From Jiangellaceae bacterium (GTDB lineage Bacteria > Actinomycetota > Actinomycetes > Jiangellales > Jiangellaceae), in contig JASLBX010000066.1 in NCBI GenBank assembly GCA_030146385.1, positions 1 through 5,468 of the forward strand: a stretch of 5,468 bases of DNA, written 5' to 3'. Shown piece after piece: positions 1-5,112 of the stretch. The number at the start of each line of letters is the position of its first letter. The first letter of the stretch is position 1. Both the position numbers and the translations under genes were made by a program. The notes under the pieces were generated by a model that saw nothing but the letters and a program-made list of their open reading frames with translations, made no database searches and was not told the DNA's origin.

Positions 1-144
1 CTGCACCACCAGCAGCACCTCGACGATCCCTGCTCCGATGACGTACGGCTCACGCGGTATCTGGTTGCGGGCCACGGCATAGAGGCACCACACGGCGTAC
101 GCCAATGAAGCGGCGATCACCACGTACGCGACGACATCAAGCAC
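1..144 (-). CDS. Small membrane protein, N-terminal part (cut by window edge)
   Basis: Reading leftward from a GTG at 144, 48 codons stay open to the window edge; the C-terminus lies outside. The start reads (M)LDVVAYVVIAASLAYAVW. Residues about 4-24 form a hydrophobic membrane segment. A short polar loop with R26, N27, R31 and E32 follows, and a second hydrophobic stretch begins near residue 34 (YVIGAGIVEVLLVVQ). This looks like the beginning of a small multi-pass membrane protein, resembling from memory an uncharacterised actinobacterial family of roughly 120 residues. No catalytic motif is visible and I assign no function. The gene diverges from the methyltransferase gene with 40 bp between starts. 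The GTG is favoured because a TAGGGT hexamer lies 8 nt upstream and no other start codon is in frame just before it. Confidence 0.75.
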   Translation of the reverse strand, partial: MLDVVAYVVIAASLAYAVWCLYAVARNQIPREPYVIGAGIVEVLLVVQ

Positions 145-152
145 GGCGCACC

Positions 153-158
153 ACCCTA
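153..158 (-). promoter_or_regulatory. Putative -10 hexamer TAGGGT for the small membrane protein
   Basis: On the minus strand this reads TAGGGT, matching the actinobacterial -10 pattern TANNNT, and ends 8 nt before the GTG at 144. That distance would place transcription initiation at or next to the start codon (leaderless mRNA). No convincing -35 is present. The AGGG core could instead act as a weak Shine-Dalgarno sequence. Confidence 0.4.
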
Positions 159-171
159 GCCCTGGCCACCG

Positions 172-177
172 TAGGGT
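172..177 (+). promoter_or_regulatory. Putative -10 hexamer TAGGGT for the MidA-type methyltransferase
   Basis: TAGGGT lies 7 nt before the ATG at 185 and is the inverted copy of the hexamer at 153-158, with 13 bp between them. The spacing fits a leaderless transcript starting at the ATG. The alternative is a weak Shine-Dalgarno role for AGGG. No -35 box is recognisable. Confidence 0.4.
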
Positions 178-184
178 TGAGCAC

Positions 185-1156
185 ATGGCGTGGCCGACCT
201 GGCGGGAGGCGATGGAGCACGCGCTCTACGGCCCGCACGGCTTCTTCCGCCGCGAACGTCCAGCCGATCATTTTCGGACGTCCGTCCACGCCAGTGACCT
301 GTTCGCTTCCGCGATCGGCCGGCTGGCCGAGCAGTGTGGCGCCAGCACTGTGATCGACATCGGGGCGGGCAGTGGCGAACTGCTCAGGGCGCTCGCCAAG
401 CAGGCGCCGTCCGTGAACCTGCTCGGAGTCGAGCTCGCCGCCCGGCCGCCGGACCTCTCACCCGCCATCGAATGGGCCCGCGAACTTCCGCACGGCGTTG
501 AGCAGGCGCTGATCATCGCGAACGAGTGGCTGGACAATGTGCCGGTCGAAGTCGTGGAGGTGGGCCAGGACGGACGTCCCCTCCTCGTTCACGTCGATCC
601 AGCGAGCGGCGAGGAAACGCTCGGCCGCCCAGTAGCGGGCGAGGACGCCGACTGGCTGAACACCTGGTGGCCGCTCGAAGGCGCGGAACCCGGCAGCCGG
701 GCGGAGATCGGACGGAGCCGCGACACCGCGTGGGCGGGTGTCGTCGCAAGAGCGAAGCAGGCCGTGCTGGTCGCGATCGACTACAGCCACCGCCGTGCCG
801 ACCGCCCGCCGTACGGGACGCTCTCCGCGTACCAGGACGGGCGGGCGGTGCACCCGGTTCCGGACGGCACGCGGGACATCACCGCCCACGTCGCACTCGA
901 TTCGTGTGCAGCCGCCGGGGAAGCCGCGGGCGCGAGCAGCACCGTCCTGACGACCCAGCAGCACGCATTGCGGACGGTCGGGATCAACGCCGGGCTACCA
1001 CCGAGAGAGCTGGCGGCGAGTGATCCGCCGGCCTACGTCGCGGCGCTCACTCGGACCAGCGAGGCCGCCGAACTGCTCGACAGTGCCGGGCTCGGCGGCT
1101 TCGAGTGGCTCATTCAGGCTCGGGGGACGGACATTCCCGCAGCGCTCACGGCGTAG
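185..1156 (+). CDS. SAM-dependent methyltransferase, MidA/NDUFAF7 family (COG1565)
   Basis: Predicted 323-aa class I methyltransferase. Motifs in order: the N-terminal family segment ALYGPHGFF (residues 13-21) followed by DHFRTSVHASDLF (28-40); the SAM-binding glycine loop VIDIGAGSGEL (56-66); an acidic residue after strand 2 in GVELA (E83); the family signature IIANEWLDNVPVEVV (110-124); AIDYSH (197-202); then GTLSAYQDG (211-219) and PDGTRDITAHV (226-236). These match the COG1565 family, whose mitochondrial member NDUFAF7 (MidA) is a complex I assembly factor that symmetrically dimethylates an arginine of NDUFS2. The protein looks soluble, with no signal peptide or membrane segment. A NuoD/NDUFS2 homologue lies about 2.2 kb downstream on the same strand, so a role on that protein is a reasonable inference, not shown. 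The stop lies 21 bp from the stop of the convergent PH-domain gene. The ATG is the only sensible start. Confidence 0.9.
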   Translation: MAWPTWREAMEHALYGPHGFFRRERPADHFRTSVHASDLFASAIGRLAEQCGASTVIDIGAGSGELLRALAKQAPSVNLLGVELAARPPDLSPAIEWARELPHGVEQALIIANEWLDNVPVEVVEVGQDGRPLLVHVDPASGEETLGRPVAGEDADWLNTWWPLEGAEPGSRAEIGRSRDTAWAGVVARAKQAVLVAIDYSHRRADRPPYGTLSAYQDGRAVHPVPDGTRDITAHVALDSCAAAGEAAGASSTVLTTQQHALRTVGINAGLPPRELAASDPPAYVAALTRTSEAAELLDSAGLGGFEWLIQARGTDIPAALTA

Positions 1157-1177
1157 TCCGTCCTACATAGCGCAACG

Positions 1178-2662
1178 TCAGCCTGACTCACCGTGGCGGC
1201 CCAATGGATCTTGCCCATCCTGGTGGCGTGGGACGCCGTCGCGCTCAGGCTCTTGCGCCACGGCGGCTTGGTCGCCGTCTCCGTCATTGACGCCGCCGCG
1301 TGGTGCGACCATCCACTGTTCGGGCACGTCCACCCGCCTGGCCACCCGGGCGCGGCGGGCCTGAGCCTCGAGGATCTCCCGTGCCTGCAACTCAGGACGG
1401 TGCCGGAGCACCGCGTCCACGGGGCCGGGAGTCGTATCGACAGCCACCGTGGCGAGCTTCAGGCGGCGCTGGATCGGACCCTGGCTGAGCCGCACGCTCT
1501 GCGTCTTGGCATGGGGGACGATGGTCAGCGTCCGATAGAACACGCCTTCCCGGGCGACGACGATGCGGTCGTCGGCGCCGTACGCCAGCCGGATCCAGCC
1601 GATCGGGCGAAGCCAGGCGGCCCGCCGCGGCACCCGCTCGAGCGGCACACTCGCCGGGTCGGCGCCGGGCAACACTTGGCGGAGCACATTGATCGCTTCG
1701 TGGTACGGCGCGACCGGAAGCAGCGTCGACGTCTGTGGGGCCGACGAACTCCCTGAATAACCAGCGACGTCGACGTCCACGCGCACCCAGCCCTTGATCC
1801 GCCAGAGCAGCGGCTGACGCATCGCGACACCCTGGATCCGGCCCGGGGGCACGGTCTGTGCCCTCGTGTCGAGCAGGCCTTTGCGGATTCGGAACCCGTC
1901 CGGCGACTCGGCGAGCGTGAAGCCGAAGTTGCGGCCCAGTTGATACCACAGCGCCGTACCCACTCCGAGCAGACCCGGGACAAGCCCGGACATGCCGGCA
2001 ACCACAAACCGGCCCGACCCAGTCGCCACGACTGCAGCGATGGCCATGAAGACGACGACGCCGAATACAAAGGCTCCAGACAGCACCGTGGAGCCGATCA
2101 GCCGGTCGAGCGGCACCTCGTGCACGGGGCGCTCTGGCGCTTCCGGCGTGTCGGCGGAAATTCCCGCGCTGCGGGCGAGAAGCTCGGCCCGGAGCTTGAC
2201 GGCATCATCGACCGAAAGAAACGCCAGCGGCGCCTCCGACTGCCCCCCGCCGGCGACCTCCATTCGGAGCTCCGATAGCCCCAGCAGCCGCCCGGCCAGC
2301 GGGCGGACGATGTCGACCGCCTGCAACCGGTCCATCCGAACCCGCCGCGACCGGCGCTGGAAGATCCCGGAGTCGATGCGCAGGTCGTCGCCGTCGAACC
2401 CGTACCGGGTGAACCACCAGGACGCGAACCCGAACCCGAACCCCAGGATGGCGAAGACCGGAATGATGACCGCGAACCGGCGCGGATCTCCCGACGCGAT
2501 GGCGTTCTGGCTACCGAACACGATGGCAGCAGCGAGCCAGGCCCAGCCCCGCAGCAGCGGGGTCAGCGGGTGGAGCCGCCGGAAGTGCGCAGGTGTGCGA
2601 TCCGCCGCACCGCGGAACCCTTCGACCTGCCGTTCCGCGTCGGGATGCTCCTCGCCGTTCAC
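1178..2662 (-). CDS. Multi-domain bPH2 (YdbT-like) membrane protein
   Basis: From GTG 2662 the product is 494 aa. A cytoplasmic N-terminus leads into RRLHPLTPLLRGW (28-40), typical of this family. Two membrane segments (about 38-57 and 63-84) precede a first PH-like domain (about 85-165: WWFTRYGFDGDDLRIDSGIF, then RMDRLQAVDIVRPLAGRLLG). A second membrane pair (about 191-212 and 221-240) precedes a second PH-like domain (about 243-330: DGFRIRKGLL, VPPGRIQGVAMRQPLLWR). A third copy runs about 360-432 (DDRIVVAREGVFYRTLTIVPHAKTQSVRLSQGP). This is the layout of B. subtilis YdbT. The family has no enzymatic activity known to me; YdbT has been linked to resistance to certain antimicrobial peptides. 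The start is supported by TACGCT 7 nt upstream and by the absence of any other in-frame start between it and the upstream stop. The gene lies 46 nt after the YdbS-like gene. The last 43 codons after PEQWM are low-complexity, with much weaker third-position GC, and may be a non-conserved extension. Confidence 0.88.
   Translation of the reverse strand: MNGEEHPDAERQVEGFRGAADRTPAHFRRLHPLTPLLRGWAWLAAAIVFGSQNAIASGDPRRFAVIIPVFAILGFGFGFASWWFTRYGFDGDDLRIDSGIFQRRSRRVRMDRLQAVDIVRPLAGRLLGLSELRMEVAGGGQSEAPLAFLSVDDAVKLRAELLARSAGISADTPEAPERPVHEVPLDRLIGSTVLSGAFVFGVVVFMAIAAVVATGSGRFVVAGMSGLVPGLLGVGTALWYQLGRNFGFTLAESPDGFRIRKGLLDTRAQTVPPGRIQGVAMRQPLLWRIKGWVRVDVDVAGYSGSSSAPQTSTLLPVAPYHEAINVLRQVLPGADPASVPLERVPRRAAWLRPIGWIRLAYGADDRIVVAREGVFYRTLTIVPHAKTQSVRLSQGPIQRRLKLATVAVDTTPGPVDAVLRHRPELQAREILEAQARRARVARRVDVPEQWMVAPRGGVNDGDGDQAAVAQEPERDGVPRHQDGQDPLGRHGESG
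2425..2442. repeat. Short tandem repeat, 3 x CGAACC, inside the YdbT-like gene
   Basis: Three exact head-to-tail copies of CGAACC. On the coding (minus) strand they encode the Gly-Phe-Gly-Phe-Gly-Phe run in the second membrane segment of the YdbT-like protein. The unit is a multiple of three, so copy-number change would keep frame. Probably only a by-product of the residue pattern. Confidence 0.6.
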
Positions 2663-2669
2663 GACGCTG

Positions 2670-2675
2670 AGCGTA
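2670..2675 (-). promoter_or_regulatory. Putative -10 hexamer TACGCT of the YdbT-like gene
   Basis: On the minus strand TACGCT ends exactly 7 nt before GTG 2662, in the 46-nt gap after the YdbS-like gene. The same hexamer at the same distance precedes the YdbS-like start. No Shine-Dalgarno sequence is present here, so a leaderless transcript is the simplest reading. No clear -35 is seen. Confidence 0.45.
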
Positions 2676-2708
2676 GCTCGCGGGTCGCGGAGCGCGATGC
2701 CAGCCGCA

Positions 2709-3194
2709 TCAGAGCCCGGCCGCGCGGGCTTCGCCGAGGGCGGCCAGCCGGTCCCGAAGGCGAGCGGCCTCGTCGGGCGGCAGGCCCGGGATTCGGGCAT
2801 CCGTGGCCGGCGACGCCGTATGCAACTGAACGGTGGCAATACCCACGCGCCGCTCGAGCGGCCCCGAGTTGACGTCGACGAACTGCATCCGCCCGTACGG
2901 AACGACGCTCAGCTTTCGGAACAGCACGCCATGCTTGACCAGCAGATCATCGTCCCGCTCGGCATAGCCCCACGCCCGCCAGTTGCGCGGGATGAGCCAG
3001 AGACCCCACACGAGCACGATGAGGGCGATCGTGAGGCCGATCCCGGCCAGCAACCAGGTGAGAAGCGCACCGGCGACAATCGAAATGAGAGCCAGCACGG
3101 CAACCCAGAACAGCAATACTGCTCGCCGCAGCGTGACGAGAGCTTTCGACACCGGCTGCCAAGCCTCGCCTGGCGGAGCGAACACCTGATCCAC
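2709..3194 (-). CDS. Single bPH2-domain (YdbS-like) membrane protein
   Basis: From GTG 3194 the product is 161 aa, starting (M)DQVFAPPGEAWQPVSK. Two adjacent membrane helices (about 24-46 and 48-69) precede one PH-like domain (about 74-130). It carries the family's WGYAERDDDLLVKHGVLFRK, then VVPYGRMQFVDVNSGPLERR, GIATVQLHTAS, and a C-terminal IPGLPPDEAARLRDRL. The tandem order of a single-domain and a multi-domain bPH2 protein is the ydbS-ydbT arrangement known from Bacillus, and the two products probably work together at the membrane. The biochemical function is unknown. A longer TTG start at 3245 is possible, with GGAG just upstream, but the added 17 residues look non-native, and the TACGCT hexamer 7 nt upstream supports GTG 3194. 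The gene diverges from the NuoD-type gene across 114 bp. Confidence 0.87.
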   Translation of the reverse strand: MDQVFAPPGEAWQPVSKALVTLRRAVLLFWVAVLALISIVAGALLTWLLAGIGLTIALIVLVWGLWLIPRNWRAWGYAERDDDLLVKHGVLFRKLSVVPYGRMQFVDVNSGPLERRVGIATVQLHTASPATDARIPGLPPDEAARLRDRLAALGEARAAGL

Positions 3195-3201
3195 ACCACG
3201 G

Positions 3202-3207
3202 AGCGTA
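3202..3207 (-). promoter_or_regulatory. Putative -10 hexamer TACGCT of the YdbS-like gene
   Basis: On the minus strand TACGCT lies exactly 7 nt before GTG 3194 and overlaps the 8-bp palindrome GCGTACGC (3203-3210). No Shine-Dalgarno sequence precedes the GTG, which supports leaderless initiation. No -35 match is found at the usual 16-19 bp. Confidence 0.45.
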
Positions 3208-3295
3208 CGCGTTGCAGTGAGGGCTCCCGCGGCGGCGTGACACAAGCTCTCCGTCCTGGCAGTCAGATGATCTTCGTTGCGGGCGTCGGGGATGG

Positions 3296-3301
3296 CAGAC
3301 T
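3296..3301 (+). promoter_or_regulatory. Possible -10 hexamer CAGACT of the NuoD-type gene
   Basis: CAGACT keeps the A and final T of TANNNT and ends 7 nt before GTG 3309, the spacing seen at the other starts. It is the weakest of the five because its first base differs. A GGGGATGG stretch (3288-3295) is too far from the GTG for a normal Shine-Dalgarno sequence. Confidence 0.3.
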
Positions 3302-3308
3302 CGGCACT

Positions 3309-4472
3309 GTGACGACCGAGACGACCGTGGGCATCGGCGCGGGAGCCGGCGAACTAGCCACCACGGACATGGTCCTCAACATCGGGCCACAGCACCCGGC
3401 GACGCACGGCGTACTGCGGCTCAAACTCACCCTGGACGGCGAACGCATCCTTGAGTGCGAGCCGATCATCGGCTACATGCACCGCGGCGCCGAGAAGCTC
3501 TTCGAGGTGCGCGACTACCGGCAGATCATCGTGCTGGCGAACCGACACGACTGGCTCTCCGCCTTCGCCAACGAGCTCGGCGTGGTTCTCGCGGCCGAAC
3601 GAATGCTCGGCATGGACGTCCCGGTCCGGGCGGTATGGGCCCGGACGTTGCTCGGCGAGCTCAACCGGGTGCTGAATCACCTGATGTTCCTTGGCTCGTA
3701 TCCCCTCGAGGTCGGCGCGATCACCCCGATCTTCTATGCGTTCCGCGAACGGGAGACCCTCCAGCAGGTCATGGAAGAGATCTCCGGTGGCCGGATGCAC
3801 TACATGTTCAACCGGGTCGGCGGCCTCAAGGAGGACCTACCGGCCGGCTGGCTCGACCGGGCCTTCGACGCGGTCGCGGGCGTGCGCCGGCGGCTGCCGG
3901 CCATGCGCGACATGATCCTCGGCAATGAGATCTTCATCGCACGGACGCGAGGCGTAGGTGTGGTCGACACCGAGACGGTCCACGCGTACGGCGTGTCGGG
4001 CCCGATCGCCCGCGCGGCCGGCGTGGACATCGACCTGCGCCGGGACGAGCCGTACCTGGCGTACGGCGAGCTGTTCCGGGACGGCGGGCCGGGACGGGTC
4101 GTCACCCGGAAGGACGGCGATTGCTACGCCAGGTTCGAGGTACTCGCCGAGCAGGTGTCGGTGTCACTTGAGCTCGCGGACCGGTGCATCGAGCAGCTGC
4201 GTTCGCTGCCGCGCGGGCCGATCAACGTCAAGCTGCCCAAGGTGCTCAAGGTGCCCGAGGGCCACACGTACGCCTGGACTGAGAACCCGCTGGGGCTGAA
4301 CGGTTACTACCTGGTCTCGCGCGGCGAGAAGACGCCGTGGCGGCTCAAGCTGCGGTCCGCGTCGTTCAACAACATCGCCATGCTCCCCGAGTTGCTGCGC
4401 GGCTGCCTCATCGCCGACATGGTGGCGATTCTGGGCTCGACCTTCTTCGTTGTCGGCGACATCGACAAGTAG
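3309..4472 (+). CDS. nuoD: NADH-quinone oxidoreductase subunit D (orphan NuoD type, 49 kDa/NDUFS2 family)
   Basis: The 387-aa product aligns over its full length with complex I NuoD. Conserved blocks: NIGPQHPATHGVLRL (24-38), IIGYMHRGAEK (53-63), RDYRQ (68-72), GELNRVLNHL (116-125), GAITPIFYAFRERE (136-149), SGGRMHYMFNRVGG, and the C-terminal DMVAILGSTFFVVGDIDK. His33 and Tyr70 correspond to the quinone head-group residues of mitochondrial NDUFS2 (His59, Tyr108 in bovine numbering), and Arg59 to its methylated Arg85. There are no CxxC nickel ligands, so it is not a hydrogenase large subunit. It should sit in the peripheral arm at the quinone cavity and cluster N2. No other nuo gene flanks it. 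The wording around HRGAEK and ANRHDWLSAF resembles the second, stand-alone actinobacterial NuoD as I remember it. GTG 3309 is chosen for the (M)TTETTVGIG start; in-frame ATG 3267 and GTG 3327 are alternatives. Confidence 0.92.
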   Translation: MTTETTVGIGAGAGELATTDMVLNIGPQHPATHGVLRLKLTLDGERILECEPIIGYMHRGAEKLFEVRDYRQIIVLANRHDWLSAFANELGVVLAAERMLGMDVPVRAVWARTLLGELNRVLNHLMFLGSYPLEVGAITPIFYAFRERETLQQVMEEISGGRMHYMFNRVGGLKEDLPAGWLDRAFDAVAGVRRRLPAMRDMILGNEIFIARTRGVGVVDTETVHAYGVSGPIARAAGVDIDLRRDEPYLAYGELFRDGGPGRVVTRKDGDCYARFEVLAEQVSVSLELADRCIEQLRSLPRGPINVKLPKVLKVPEGHTYAWTENPLGLNGYYLVSRGEKTPWRLKLRSASFNNIAMLPELLRGCLIADMVAILGSTFFVVGDIDK

Positions 4473-4488
4473 CTCTGAGGCTACTTGT
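4465..4488. terminator. Bidirectional hairpin terminator spanning both stop codons
   Basis: ACAAGTAGC (4465-4473) and GCTACTTGT (4480-4488) are perfect 9-bp inverted repeats around a 6-nt loop (TCTGAG). The left arm contains the last Lys codon and TAG stop of the NuoD-type gene. The right arm, read on the minus strand, contains the last Lys codon and TAG stop of the DUF1684 gene. There is no T-tract on either side, so intrinsic termination may be weak or factor-assisted. Confidence 0.6.
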
Positions 4489-5077
4489 ACGGGCGGACCA
4501 GCTCACCGGCGTTGACCTCGACTGGGACAGTGTTGGCCGCCGTTGCAAGTGGGCACGTCCACGCCGGGGAATACGCGCAGGACGGGTTGTAGGCGAAGTT
4601 GAGGTCGATCACCAACTCACCGTCCCGCACGTCGCCGCCGAGGTCAGCGCCCTTGACGGTGTCGATCAGGTACCTGCCGCCGCCGTATGAAGCCGCGGGG
4701 GCGGAGGCATCCTTGATCGGCACGAAGACGCCGCCCCCGTACGAGTCGAGCCACCAGACCGCCAGGTCTCCAACGCCAGGCAGGTGCAGAATGCCCGCCA
4801 GTTCGAACGGCACCAGACCGTCGGATGCTGTGTCGACCTCCCACCGCTGCGCAGGTACGTCCGTGTCGACGCGCAGCGTGTACCGCAGCGCGGGATCGTA
4901 GGCCGCGTAGGCCAGTCCGCTGAAACGGGACCGTTCACCGGCCGGAATCGGAGACGCCGGGTGTTCGGCGAACAGCACGTCGCGGGCTTCCCGCCAGTGC
5001 TCGTGCGCGCTGCGCGGGTCCGGGTTCGCCCGCACCTCCGCGTAGATCGCGTGCACCCGGCGACGCCAGTCGAGCAC
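4481..5077 (-). CDS. DUF1684 family protein
   Basis: From GTG 5077 the product is 198 aa, beginning (M)LDWRRRVHAIYAEVR. An N-terminal helical part (1-45) leads into a beta-rich body. The family hallmark is the C-terminal block GRYLIDTVKGADLG (134-147), then IDLNFAYNPSCAYSPAWTCP (157-176) and a VEVNAGE end. Two cysteines and several aromatic residues in that block are typical of DUF1684 (PF07920). The function is unknown; I see no signal peptide and no membrane segment. The conserved LDWRRR begins almost at the GTG, and the GTG has neither a Shine-Dalgarno sequence nor a -10-like hexamer. The frame stays open upstream to CTG 5116, which has a good Shine-Dalgarno sequence and would add 13 residues (MSELEGALATPLD), giving 211 aa. 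I think the CTG start more likely, but keep the conventional start codon in the coordinates. It is probably co-transcribed with the preceding transporter gene. Confidence 0.87.
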   Translation of the reverse strand: MLDWRRRVHAIYAEVRANPDPRSAHEHWREARDVLFAEHPASPIPAGERSRFSGLAYAAYDPALRYTLRVDTDVPAQRWEVDTASDGLVPFELAGILHLPGVGDLAVWWLDSYGGGVFVPIKDASAPAASYGGGRYLIDTVKGADLGGDVRDGELVIDLNFAYNPSCAYSPAWTCPLATAANTVPVEVNAGELVRPYK

Positions 5078-5112
5078 GTCGAGCGGCGTCGCCAGGGCAC
5101 CTTCGAGCTCGC

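Noticed and set aside
458..964. Minus-strand ORFs across the methyltransferase gene (458-964, 268-537, 781-987)
   Set aside because: Arg/Pro/Gly-rich shadow translations opposite a clearly conserved gene.
1146..1195. Possible terminator between the convergent methyltransferase and YdbT-like genes (CACGG...CCGTG; GTAG...CTAC)
   Set aside because: The arms are only 4-5 bp, the CACGG/CCGTG pair has a loop of about 40 nt, and there is no T-tract; not distinguishable from chance.
1193..1756. Plus-strand ORF of 187 aa with a hydrophobic N-terminus just after the methyltransferase gene
   Set aside because: Most of it is antisense to conserved PH-domain coding sequence and loses protein-like character after about residue 60. 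It has no ribosome-binding site or -10-like hexamer. Only its first 100 bp share the odd wobble signal reported as a finding.
2663..2839. Upstream extension of the YdbT-like protein (59 more residues)
   Set aside because: The extension overlaps the conserved end of the YdbS-like gene in another frame and is Pro/Arg-rich; GTG 2662 with TACGCT at 7 nt is better supported.
1992..3308. Long open frame on the plus strand in front of the NuoD-type gene, which would make an 826-aa fusion protein
   Set aside because: It lies antisense to the two well-supported PH-domain genes and translates to Ser/Arg/Pro-rich sequence without recognisable domains; an open antisense frame is expected at this GC content.
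3267..3308. ATG 3267 as start of the NuoD-type gene
   Set aside because: The additional residues (MIFVAGVGDGRLGT) do not resemble family N-termini as I remember them, no Shine-Dalgarno sequence precedes the ATG, and GTG 3309 has the -10-like spacing of the other genes. Not excluded.
3309..4472. Possible [NiFe]-hydrogenase large subunit instead of NuoD
   Set aside because: The families are related, but the four cysteines are scattered and neither the N- nor C-terminal CxxC nickel motif is present.
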